A stretch of DNA of 39,087 nt, taken from positions 1 through 39,087 of the forward strand of contig CANHIY010000013.1 of NCBI GenBank assembly GCA_947461175.1, given 5' to 3'. Both the position numbers and the translations under genes were made by a program. Below are positions 7,034 to 14,891 of this stretch, one piece after another (positions within the stretch are counted from its first letter, which is position 1; each line of letters opens with the position of its first letter). Under the pieces are notes generated by a model. The model was not told the origin of the DNA and did no database searches. It saw only the letters and a list, made by a program, of their open reading frames with translations. Source of the DNA: Bacteriovoracaceae bacterium. GTDB lineage: Bacteria; Bdellovibrionota; Bacteriovoracia; Bacteriovoracales; Bacteriovoracaceae.

Positions 7034-9159
7034 TTTCTGCGCCAATGGTGAAATCTTTCCACCCACTGAAGGAGACGTTCAGGCTTATGATTTCTCTTCC
7101 AAGTTCCGGCAGTATATTTAATTGCTTCAGAGAATGTAGGATAAGGGTGTATAGTAGACAGGATTTTATTCATACCAATTCCCCACTTCATGGCAAGTAT
7201 AAATTCCCCCAACAGGTCTCCTGCACGGGAACTTACTATGGCCACCCCAAGAATCTTATCACTTCCTTTTTGAGTGATGACTTTGATAAAGCCTTCATTT
7301 TCTCCATCTGCAATCGCGCGATCCAGATCATCTAAGGAGTATTTTATTACCTCATAATTGATATTTTTTTCCAATGCCTCTCTCTCAGATAGTCCTACAC
7401 GTGCGACTTCAGGATCTGTGAAGGTGACAGATGGAACAATTGAGTAATCAACTTTAAATAACTTAAATGGTGAAAATAAAGAGTTGACCGAAGCGTACCA
7501 TGCCTGATGGGCCGCCATATGGGAAAACTGATAGGGGCCAGCACAATCACCACATACATAGACATTTGGAAATTTGGTTCGAAGATATTGATCATGAGAG
7601 AAGGTTCCATGGTCACCTATTTCAAGTTCCAGTTTTTCAATACCTGGAATGTCAGTGTTCGCTCTTCTTCCCTGAGCAATCAAAAGATCATCAAACTCAA
7701 TTTCTTTAATTTCCCCATTATGTTTCAATGACATCCATTTATTTCCATCTCTTACTCCTACTTCAAGCACCTCTGAATCAAGGAGAATCTTCACACCTTC
7801 TGATTTAAATTTTCTTTTTAACTCCAAAGAAATTTCATCATCTTCTTTGGGAAGTAGTGCTTTTTGTAAGGAGACTATTGTAACATCCGCTCCAATCCTT
7901 CTCAATGCTTGTCCAAGCTCACATCCAACAGGGCCCCCTCCAAGAATTAAAAGCCGCTCAGGAAGCTCTTGAAGATTCCAGATAGTTTCAGAAGTTATGT
8001 AGTGAATCTTATCCAATCCGGGAATTAATGGTATGATAGGCTTTGAACCCGAAGCTATCACAATATTTTTTGTGCTTAATATTTTATCGTTAACTTTTAT
8101 CTGCCAGGGACTGAGGATTTCTGCCTCCCCGACATGGCAATCAACTCCCAAGCTGGTATACCTCTCTACAGAATCATGAGGAGAGATGTCTTTAATAACT
8201 CTCTGAACTCTCTCCCTAATATCAGAGTATTTCAATTGAGGAAATGTATCCGAGATTCCAAATTTCGATACAGTTTGAACAGTCTTCATGACTTTCGACA
8301 CTTTAATAAGTGCCTTACTTGGCACACAGCCAGTATTTAGGCATTCTCCTCCCATTTTATCTTTCTCAATTAATGCTACTTTAGATCTTAAAGCAGCTGC
8401 GATATATGAAGTGACAAGACCAGCGGCACCAGCTCCAATAACCAGGACATTATAATCAAACGATTCTGGTTTAGTGAATTTTCTATATATTTTTCTTATT
8501 TTAAAAAACTCAATCATTTTCTTGGCCAATAAAGGAGTTACCCCTAAAAGGATTAAACTACTTAAGAGTGGAAGTGAAATTATCCCTTTTATCGTTTCAA
8601 GAGAAGCAAGCTGAGTACCTGCGTTCACATAAAGAGTAGTTCCAACTAGCATGCCAAGTTGGCTAACGACATAAAAGGTTAGCAAAGGCATATTTGTTAG
8701 ACCCATCAGCATATTAATCAGGAAAAATGGGAAAAGTGGAACTAATCTTAAACTAAATAAGTAAAATGCTCCCTCTTTTTCAATACCACTGTTTAGCGCC
8801 TTCAACTGATTTGAAAATTTACTCTCAACTGTTGCTCTGAAAAAGTAGCGTGTTAGTAAAAAAGCAGAGGTTGCACCAATGCTGCTGGCAAAAGAAACTA
8901 AGAGTACACCTTTAAAAAAACCAAAAATGGCACCAGCTCCCAAAGTCAGGATCGTTGCCCCCGGAAGGGAAAATGCTGTAACAAGAATGTAGATACAAAA
9001 GTAAATGAGAAACATGAAAAAAGGATAACTATGATTAAAACTAAGGAGTTGATGTTGCCTCTGCTTAAGTTCAGCAAATGTTAAGAGATCCAGATATCCA
9101 CTTTTCATCAGGAAAAAAATAACGAAGGCAAGAAAAAATCCCAGAATCATTTTTTTCAT
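7030..9159 (-). CDS. TVP38/TMEM64 membrane domain fused to a mercuric-reductase-like pyridine nucleotide-disulfide oxidoreductase
   Basis: A 709-residue fusion. Residues 1 to about 225 form a SNARE-associated/TVP38 (DedA-like) membrane domain with several helices and the loop region GAGAIFGFFKGVLLVSFASSIGA. Residues about 235-709 are a complete class I flavin oxidoreductase: FAD motif VIGAGAAGLVTS, redox-active disulfide GGECLNTGC (Cys273/Cys278), NAD(P) motif ILGGGPVGCELGQA, second FAD motif VYVCGDCAG, and the C-terminal active-site His region HPYPTFSEA. The C-terminus lacks the vicinal Cys pair of true MerA and there is no heavy-metal-associated domain, so mercuric reduction is not supported. 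It starts 3 bases after the DUF547 stop and is last in the CheX-kinase-CheY operon. The substrate is probably a disulfide, quinone or thiol-bound metalloid; unknown. Confidence 0.85.
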   Translation of the reverse strand: MKKMILGFFLAFVIFFLMKSGYLDLLTFAELKQRQHQLLSFNHSYPFFMFLIYFCIYILVTAFSLPGATILTLGAGAIFGFFKGVLLVSFASSIGATSAFLLTRYFFRATVESKFSNQLKALNSGIEKEGAFYLFSLRLVPLFPFFLINMLMGLTNMPLLTFYVVSQLGMLVGTTLYVNAGTQLASLETIKGIISLPLLSSLILLGVTPLLAKKMIEFFKIRKIYRKFTKPESFDYNVLVIGAGAAGLVTSYIAAALRSKVALIEKDKMGGECLNTGCVPSKALIKVSKVMKTVQTVSKFGISDTFPQLKYSDIRERVQRVIKDISPHDSVERYTSLGVDCHVGEAEILSPWQIKVNDKILSTKNIVIASGSKPIIPLIPGLDKIHYITSETIWNLQELPERLLILGGGPVGCELGQALRRIGADVTIVSLQKALLPKEDDEISLELKRKFKSEGVKILLDSEVLEVGVRDGNKWMSLKHNGEIKEIEFDDLLIAQGRRANTDIPGIEKLELEIGDHGTFSHDQYLRTKFPNVYVCGDCAGPYQFSHMAAHQAWYASVNSLFSPFKLFKVDYSIVPSVTFTDPEVARVGLSEREALEKNINYEVIKYSLDDLDRAIADGENEGFIKVITQKGSDKILGVAIVSSRAGDLLGEFILAMKWGIGMNKILSTIHPYPTFSEAIKYTAGTWKRNHKPERLLQWVERFHHWRRN

Positions 9160-9162
9160 GTA

Positions 9163-9945
9163 CTAGTTTCCATTTAAGGACCAATCATAATCGATGAATT
9201 CTAAGGATAAATTTTCTGGTGAAATTTGCTTAGAAATACCATAAATTTTTGCTCGGACTGAAATATACTTACTAAGGCTCCCAAATTTTTTTATAAAATC
9301 TTCACCATACCAATCAAAAATTGAATTGATAAAAACCTTTTTACCCACAACTTTAAATTTACTGGGATTCATAAAAAAATCTCGCTCTGCCTCTGCAAGC
9401 TCGGTATCAAGTTTCTTTGCCGTGTAAGCACTCTGACGTAGTGATGGGCATCCGATTGAAGCACAGTTAACCGCAAAATGAATTCTTGGTTCTAAAAATT
9501 CTTTTCTTATTTTTTCGTGTTCAATCCAATCCAAGGTGAAGGGCTTACCAAACAATTTAAAACCCGTGATTTCTTTTTTCCATGGTGTGGTTAAAAAATG
9601 AGTCGTATCTTTTATACTCTTTACCGGAAAATGCCTTAAGATCCACTCTATTGTGAAAGCATTATAGGCATTAATTAAATAAGCAAGTTTTTGATTTGAA
9701 CTAAAAGACCTATAATCACTTTCTGAAACTTTGGACAACCCTTCAAGATATCGCCTGAGTTTCGGATAGTAATCTTTCTTTATCAAAGAATACTGTACCC
9801 ATGTTTGACCATATTTTTTAATGGTAGATTCCTTTAACAATTTGGTAAAATCAATATGATCATGATCAAAACCAGCCCCCCGGACATAACTAGCATCAGT
9901 AAAAAAAACAGAGAAAAATATGAATCCGGCAATGATTATTTTCAT
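9163..9945 (-). CDS. DUF547 domain protein, exported
   Basis: A 260-residue protein with an N-terminal signal peptide (IIIAGFIFFSVFFTDASYVRGA), so probably periplasmic. The DUF547 core is clear: NQKLAYLINAYNAFTIEWIL (about 85-105), LDWIEHEKIRK, and the Cys-containing block RIHFAVNCASIGCPSLR (about 155-171). DUF547 resembles papain/transglutaminase-like folds in some predictions, but the reaction is not established. Its ATG overlaps the TGA of the CheY gene (ATGA), so translation is coupled. DUF547 genes commonly occur beside TVP38 and selenodomain-associated transferases, as here. Confidence 0.85.
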   Translation of the reverse strand: MKIIIAGFIFFSVFFTDASYVRGAGFDHDHIDFTKLLKESTIKKYGQTWVQYSLIKKDYYPKLRRYLEGLSKVSESDYRSFSSNQKLAYLINAYNAFTIEWILRHFPVKSIKDTTHFLTTPWKKEITGFKLFGKPFTLDWIEHEKIRKEFLEPRIHFAVNCASIGCPSLRQSAYTAKKLDTELAEAERDFFMNPSKFKVVGKKVFINSIFDWYGEDFIKKFGSLSKYISVRAKIYGISKQISPENLSLEFIDYDWSLNGN

Positions 9946-10310
9946 TTTAACAACTGATCAGTTACCATTATGAGCTTTTCCGGCGTAAAGGGTTTTATGA
10001 TCCATGCCCTGACCCCATTTGCTTTCGCCTCATCCTTGAGTTCCTTACTTAGCTCCGTTGTTAGCATGATGATAGGTACGCCACTATGATTACCTGAAGC
10101 GGTGATTTTTTTAATCATCGTAATTCCATCCATTTCCGGCATGTTGACATCAGAGATAATGAGAGCAATATCGGGATGAGTTTGAAGTTGATTCAATCCA
10201 ACGAGACCATTTTCTGCTTCAACAACCTGGATATCTGCTTTCGAGCTAAAAACATTTTTCAACTGATCTCTTACTGTATCGCTGTCGTCAATGATCAATA
10301 TTTTTTTCAA
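9942..10310 (-). CDS. single-domain CheY-like response regulator
   Basis: A 122-residue receiver with nothing attached. Key residues are all present: the acidic pair in LIIDDSDT, phospho-acceptor Asp54 in ISDVNMPEMDG, the Thr in MLTTE, and the conserved Lys in IIKPFTPEK. With no output domain it must act by protein contact. It begins 29 bases after the PAS-HPt-HATPase kinase, so that kinase is the likely phosphodonor, and the CheX encoded at the head of the same operon is a candidate phosphatase. It overlaps the DUF547 gene by 4 bases. Confidence 0.93.
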   Translation of the reverse strand: MKKILIIDDSDTVRDQLKNVFSSKADIQVVEAENGLVGLNQLQTHPDIALIISDVNMPEMDGITMIKKITASGNHSGVPIIMLTTELSKELKDEAKANGVRAWIIKPFTPEKLIMVTDQLLK

Positions 10311-10339
10311 GTATTACCTCCATGAAAAACTATAAAAAA

Positions 10340-12547
10340 CTATTTTAACTCTAAATGGTGTGAAAAATTTTGCTGAAGTTTTTTTAATCTTTCAAATATC
10401 TCAATTTGATTTGAGTTCATTTTTTCACGAATTAAAATGACATAACCCCCGGTAGAATCTGTGATCAAAAGCCTCATGTTATTGTAAGACAGGTATTCAT
10501 TAACATCTAGCAAATCATCCCTGGTCACTGATAGATCCGAGGAATACCTTAATTCAATGCTAGATTGAGTTGTAACTTTTCTACACAGAATCCTCATCGC
10601 CTCATAAAAAAGATGAGGGTAATGAATAACAAATGGTCCATCTGGCTCTAGACTAGCAATCGAAAGATTATCAAAATAAATACTAAATGCTTCATTTATG
10701 ATCTTTGAAGTCACCACTACCGGTGTATGAAGAGTTTTATCAACAATTGGTACTTTAATCTGAAAGTGGCAACCATCATTAAACTTCTGTAATACTAAGG
10801 ACCCACCAAGTCTTTCTATTTCTAAGACAGCACTACTTAGACCTTCGCCCCGGCCGGCCATTTCATCGGCAACTTCCTTGGTAGATAGTCCTGATTTAAA
10901 TATATACTGAGCCACTTCAATATCTGAAAATTGATCAATTATATCAACCTGATCAGGATTTTCTTTTTTTAACTTAGCCCTTACTTTATCGATACGAACA
11001 CCCGTCCCGTTATCTTGATAATCAAGTACTAAAAATGAGTCTAGTAACTTAGTCCTGATCTTAATCTGGCATGCTCTATCAACATCTGGAAAGCCATGTG
11101 CAAAAGAGTTGTTTAAAAGATGAATCAGGGAAGATTTAAGAGCTTGCATTGATGAGGAAGTAGAGCGTACAGCAACATACTCTGCATCAAGATCTACATC
11201 GAGAGATGTTTTATCAATATTTTTTATCAAAAGTCCCTCAAGAGACCTGTTAATATCGTCAAAATTAGAAAATTCGACTGATGTTAAGGCTATTGTCGGA
11301 GAGAGGAATAACTCTCTCGAAGTTTCAAGAGGAAGATTCCTGATTTTTGATAAAACAGTAGCAACATATTCATTTGGGGAAGAAGTTCTTAGGCCTGAAT
11401 GATCCTCAAGATAAACATCAAAAATTTTTTTAATTTTAGTCCAATCAATTAAAAACTGATCCCATATTCCTTGATAGTTAATAGATTCATCCACTTGACT
11501 ATCTTTTATAACACTTTCCATTTCATGAACCAGACCACCAAGGTAGCTTAATCCCATAAGTCGAAGCATGCCTTTCACAGTATGAAAAATTCCTTTATAC
11601 TCTTCATTTAATTTTCCTAAAATATTTGCTGGGACACGAATTATAAGACTTTGAATATCATTAAATGTTCCCTGAAGCGTTTCAATATCATCCACGATTA
11701 GCTTCATCATCTTTGAGATATCGTCATTAAGTTTTGGAGGATTGAGATTTAAAACATCAGTCATATCTTGCAAGATCATCATATATCTTTTAACAAGACT
11801 ATCTTCAACAATAGGCTCAAGTGTAATTTGAATAACTTTCTTGCCTCCTGGTTTCATCTTTGACGGAATTTCCAATATTTTGGGAGCAAGAAAGGTTATG
11901 GTTGAGAACTCATTCTTATCTTTCCCGAAGATTGACCTTAAGTCCTCAAATGCTTGTGCTTCATCAGGATTTAATTTTTTTTGATTTTTATAAAAAAGGA
12001 CATCATAAATATCTGCATGATCCAATTCAAAGTTTTCTAAAATCATACTAGTGAACGCAGAATAACCTGGTAAAATCTTAGACTGATGATTGATAAATAA
12101 CAAACCTAGTGAGACGCTCCTAAAAACGTCGGAAATAATACCCTCTCTTTCTCTTAAATCTGTAATATCAGTACCGAGAAGCTTAATCACTCTTCCCTCT
12201 TGGGGTCTACCAACAAGAACCAGGGATAAATTGAAAAGGAAAAGTCTTCCATCTATTGTTTTTAACTCGATCGTACTAGAGTTATGATCCGAAAGTGTTT
12301 CGAATATAGCTCCTTTTAAAATCTCAATAAAATCCTGATGAAAATACTCTAGCAAATTTTGACGAAAAAAATAAGCATCTTTTATTTTTGAAAATCTTTT
12401 ATTTGCATCAATTATTTCCAATTTTTCATTCACAACAACATAGGCATTTTCAAGATCATTAATAATGTTTTCGTATTGCTCCTTACTTCTGTTTATGATT
12501 GATATTATCCTTGAGCTCGCCTGTATGTCAGAATTTAAATTTTTCAG
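10340..12547 (-). CDS. soluble PAS-HPt-HATPase (CheA-like) histidine kinase; probable non-canonical CTG start
   Basis: The ORF track starts at GTG 12433, but translation upstream in the same frame (SKEQYENIINDLENAYVVV) reads as the first helix and strand of the PAS domain. The frame is open back to a stop at 12562-12560. The only plausible signal there is CTG at 12547 with GGAG 5 bases upstream, overlapping the CheX stop as CTGA. Domains (about 735 residues from CTG): PAS at the N-terminus, a second PAS-like region around ORF residues 95-225, HPt with HTVKG (His284 in ORF numbering, about 322 from CTG), then a CheA-type ATPase: HLLNNSFAHGF, DYQDNGTGV, AGRGEGLSSAV. There are no membrane helices and no CheW-like P5 domain. 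About 110 residues of unassigned C-terminus follow the ATPase. The likely partner is the CheY at 9942. Confidence 0.85.
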   Translation of the reverse strand: MKNLNSDIQASSRIISIINRSKEQYENIINDLENAYVVVNEKLEIIDANKRFSKIKDAYFFRQNLLEYFHQDFIEILKGAIFETLSDHNSSTIELKTIDGRLFLFNLSLVLVGRPQEGRVIKLLGTDITDLREREGIISDVFRSVSLGLLFINHQSKILPGYSAFTSMILENFELDHADIYDVLFYKNQKKLNPDEAQAFEDLRSIFGKDKNEFSTITFLAPKILEIPSKMKPGGKKVIQITLEPIVEDSLVKRYMMILQDMTDVLNLNPPKLNDDISKMMKLIVDDIETLQGTFNDIQSLIIRVPANILGKLNEEYKGIFHTVKGMLRLMGLSYLGGLVHEMESVIKDSQVDESINYQGIWDQFLIDWTKIKKIFDVYLEDHSGLRTSSPNEYVATVLSKIRNLPLETSRELFLSPTIALTSVEFSNFDDINRSLEGLLIKNIDKTSLDVDLDAEYVAVRSTSSSMQALKSSLIHLLNNSFAHGFPDVDRACQIKIRTKLLDSFLVLDYQDNGTGVRIDKVRAKLKKENPDQVDIIDQFSDIEVAQYIFKSGLSTKEVADEMAGRGEGLSSAVLEIERLGGSLVLQKFNDGCHFQIKVPIVDKTLHTPVVVTSKIINEAFSIYFDNLSIASLEPDGPFVIHYPHLFYEAMRILCRKVTTQSSIELRYSSDLSVTRDDLLDVNEYLSYNNMRLLITDSTGGYVILIREKMNSNQIEIFERLKKLQQNFSHHLELK

Positions 12548-13113
12548 AAAAACTCCACTTCATCATTTGAATCATTTTTAAATACCATCTTCTTCACATT
12601 CTCATCCGTCAATAACTCAATGAAAATTGAAAAATGAATTGAGGTACCTACAGATGAAAAAAGATCCCAGTGCCACTCAAAAGTTACGTCTTCATTTGAA
12701 GTAACGGCAAAGAAAAGATCATCAAAACCTTTTGTTCTAACAGGGATGCTTATTCCAACATTGAAATCATTTTCAGCAAATGATTGCTTCAGTCTTCCTG
12801 CCACCATGTTGCAGCACTCCATAAAGTAGTCGTCTATTTTTTTATAAGATATCTCTTTTGCTGCTGAGTATTTTTTTAAAAACTCATCCCCCATTGCATC
12901 CGTGTAATGTATTCTGATTATTATCCTGATTTCCGCACCTGCCACAAGAATATTAGCTATTTTTTGTCCAAAGATAATTTTGTCAGCCTCGCTGTAAGGA
13001 GGCTTCTCTAATTCGTATTCATTATTAAAGAGCATCCTTTTCGTGAGATCAGCTACATGATTTGCAATTTCTTTGCTTGCGTCAGCAGAAATTTTGGATT
13101 CTTGATCGAGCAT
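12544..13113 (-). CDS. CheX/CheC-type CheY-P phosphatase-like protein (copy A)
   Basis: About 189 residues. The ORF track begins at 13128, but ATG 13113 has GAGGG six bases upstream, whereas 13128 has none. The core carries the CheX signature FMECCNMVAGRLKQSF, keeping Glu and Asn of the ExxN catalytic motif (Glu99/Asn102), followed by a FNVGISIPV strand like the CheX fold. It is the most divergent of the three CheX-like proteins in the window and has a longer, acidic N-terminus. It is first in the operon with the kinase and CheY, and its stop overlaps the proposed kinase start. CheX/CheC proteins dephosphorylate CheY-P; that role is inferred from the motif. Confidence 0.68.
   Translation of the reverse strand: MLDQESKISADASKEIANHVADLTKRMLFNNEYELEKPPYSEADKIIFGQKIANILVAGAEIRIIIRIHYTDAMGDEFLKKYSAAKEISYKKIDDYFMECCNMVAGRLKQSFAENDFNVGISIPVRTKGFDDLFFAVTSNEDVTFEWHWDLFSSVGTSIHFSIFIELLTDENVKKMVFKNDSNDEVEFF
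12553..12556 (-). promoter_or_regulatory. Shine-Dalgarno for the proposed CTG start of the kinase
   Basis: On the minus strand GGAG precedes CTG (12547-12545) by 5 bases inside the last codons of the CheX gene. By contrast, the track's GTG start at 12433 has no purine-rich site upstream. This supports coupled initiation at CTGA, or else a -1 slip on the adjacent GTTTTTC before the stop. Confidence 0.4.
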
Positions 13114-13294
13114 CTTAACCCTCACCATAAGATAAAATAAAATTTTAACAGAATTTTTATTTTACTCAATTCACGACTTCAAAGTTAATTAAATCAATCT
13201 GACTTTTTGTGTTTTAATTTTCAAATTTCATCAACACAAACTTAAAATTTGTATTAAGATAATATGAGGTATTTTTTAACAATGAGGAATTTTG

Positions 13295-13810
13295 ATGAAA
13301 AATGATGATTTAATATTCTCTATGGTTGAAAATGTAATTAATAGTACAGCTGTTAAAGTATTAAATAAGATGACCGGTTCTGAATTCCATTCCCTATCAG
13401 GGATTAAGAGATCTTCCAATGATAAAAATTATATAACTACCATCGGCCTATATGGAACAAAAATAACTGAAACATCACACGAGATTAAAATCCGAGGCAA
13501 TATTGTTTTGTCATGGAATCTTGATGTTTATATAAAAATCTCAAATGCTATCTTTAAAGATGAGTATAAAGAATACTGCGAAGACATAAAAGATATGGGA
13601 ATGGAAATTCTAAACACCATTGTTGGTAATTCAAGATCTGAATTGAGGGCTAAAGGAATATTTATAGAAATGGCGATACCAAATGGATTTATTGGAAACC
13701 AAATCTCAACTGAGCTTCCTGATTATATTATGCTTAGAGAAACAACATTTGAATCATCTTTAGGAAATACTCAACTTCTAGTTACTTGTGGTGTTATAAG
13801 TGAAGACTAG
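13295..13810 (+). CDS. CheX-like CheY-P phosphatase (copy B)
   Basis: 171 residues from ATG 13295; the track's start is a TTG one codon earlier, and GAGGA lies about 6 bases before the ATG. The CheX core is clear: EDIKDMGMEILNTIVGNS with catalytic-type Glu104 and Asn107, then IFIEMAIPNGFIG, the usual strand after the helix. It shares length and motif spacing with the gene at 14331, so the two are paralogues. No membrane segment or extra domain. It diverges from CheX copy A across a 180-bp AT-rich gap and converges on the CheY gene at 13813 (2 bases between stops). Confidence 0.85.
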   Translation: MKNDDLIFSMVENVINSTAVKVLNKMTGSEFHSLSGIKRSSNDKNYITTIGLYGTKITETSHEIKIRGNIVLSWNLDVYIKISNAIFKDEYKEYCEDIKDMGMEILNTIVGNSRSELRAKGIFIEMAIPNGFIGNQISTELPDYIMLRETTFESSLGNTQLLVTCGVISED

Positions 13811-13812
13811 AA

Positions 13813-14205
13813 TTATTTCATCCTCTTATGAGCTTCTTGAAGTCGATTTAAAATATCCTCGGGTGTAAATGGCTTCAGTATATATCCATTTACACCAGAT
13901 TTTATCGCCTCAAGAACTTGAGACTTATCGGCTTCTGATGTAACCATAACAAAAGGTATCCGACTCATTTCTGGGTCTGCTTTCACTCGCCTCAAGAAGT
14001 CGATCCCAGTACAAATGGGCATATTCCAATCAGAAATAATTAAACCAATTTCAGGGTTTTTGGATTTTATTAGGCTGATAGCCTCCTCACCATTCGAGGC
14101 TTCCACAATTTTCATAAAACCAATATTATTCAAACACCTGATAAGTATCCTTCTTATACTGGCCATGTCATCAACAACTAATACGTTAAGATTTAGATCA
14201 AACAC
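13813..14205 (-). CDS. single-domain CheY response regulator
   Basis: A 130-residue receiver closely resembling chemotaxis CheY: acidic pair in VLVVDDMASIRR, phospho-acceptor in LIISDWNMPICTG (about Asp60), MVTSE with the conserved Ser/Thr, and YILKPFTPED with the conserved Lys. It lies inverted between the two CheX paralogues and diverges from the one at 14331, an arrangement suggesting a regulator-phosphatase set. With no output domain the target is a protein, possibly the flagellar switch. Transcription is probably from its own promoter in the 125-bp gap upstream. Confidence 0.92.
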   Translation of the reverse strand: MFDLNLNVLVVDDMASIRRILIRCLNNIGFMKIVEASNGEEAISLIKSKNPEIGLIISDWNMPICTGIDFLRRVKADPEMSRIPFVMVTSEADKSQVLEAIKSGVNGYILKPFTPEDILNRLQEAHKRMK

Positions 14206-14330
14206 AAAAATTCCTTTTTTATATAAATTATAAGTCTGGTAAGATTAAAAACAAGCTGATAATACGAAAGACATAATTTTTTCTCAAAAATTTTATATTT
14301 TGTTTAAACTGGATAAGTTGGAAATTATTT

Positions 14331-14849
14331 ATGGAAAAGAAATTTAAATTTTACGCAGATTTATTCCAAAAAATGGAACCACCATTAATAAATTGTCTTA
14401 AGAAGACATACACCATTCTTTTAAAAGAAAATATTGAAATTATAAGCAGTTTCGACATTAATGAATCAAGCACTTACTACAAGGCGATGATTGACCTTGA
14501 CGGGACTTGTCAAGCTGAGGCTAATCAAACTTTCCAAATAAAAGCTAATCTTGCTCTAATTTGGGAACTCCATGATTATTTAAAAATGGCAAGTGCCTTC
14601 ATGGGAAGCGACAAATTAATTTTAAGTGAAGAAATTAAAGATGTTGGTCGAGAAATTATAAATACTATTGTTGGGAATGCCAAAAAAGATTTTAGTGAAC
14701 AACAATTAAGTATAGTTATGGCGTCTCCCACTTCGGTCGTTGGAATAAAACCGTTGGCGAAAAAAGGAAACAAGCTATCCAAAGCTGTAGGATTTAAAAC
14801 AAGTTACGGAAATGTATTGATGGTTTTGAATCATTTTGAGAAAAATTAA
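14331..14849 (+). CDS. CheX-like CheY-P phosphatase (copy C)
   Basis: 172 residues, same length class as copy B. The signature is EEIKDVGREIINTIVGNAKKDF with Glu108 and Asn111 of the ExxN motif, followed by LSIVMASPTSVVG. The N-terminal half corresponds to the beta-sheet region of CheX (KANLALIWELHDYL). The RBS is weak (TTGGAAATT before ATG). It is divergent from the CheY at 13813 and convergent with the receiver-TPR gene. Most likely product of a local duplication with copy B; each may be matched to a different CheY. Confidence 0.83.
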   Translation: MEKKFKFYADLFQKMEPPLINCLKKTYTILLKENIEIISSFDINESSTYYKAMIDLDGTCQAEANQTFQIKANLALIWELHDYLKMASAFMGSDKLILSEEIKDVGREIINTIVGNAKKDFSEQQLSIVMASPTSVVGIKPLAKKGNKLSKAVGFKTSYGNVLMVLNHFEKN

Positions 14850-14891
14850 ATTTAACTTTTAGAGATTAAACATAAATTGATTTTTCAAATT

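Noticed and set aside
7395-7731. Several short ORFs on both strands within 7030-9159 (and 8134..8340)
   Set aside because: They lie inside the strongly conserved oxidoreductase gene in other frames, lack ribosome sites and look unlike proteins.
7030-9159. Mercuric reductase (merA)
   Set aside because: CxxxxC is present, but the C-terminal vicinal Cys pair and N-terminal metal-binding domain are missing, and no other mer genes are near.
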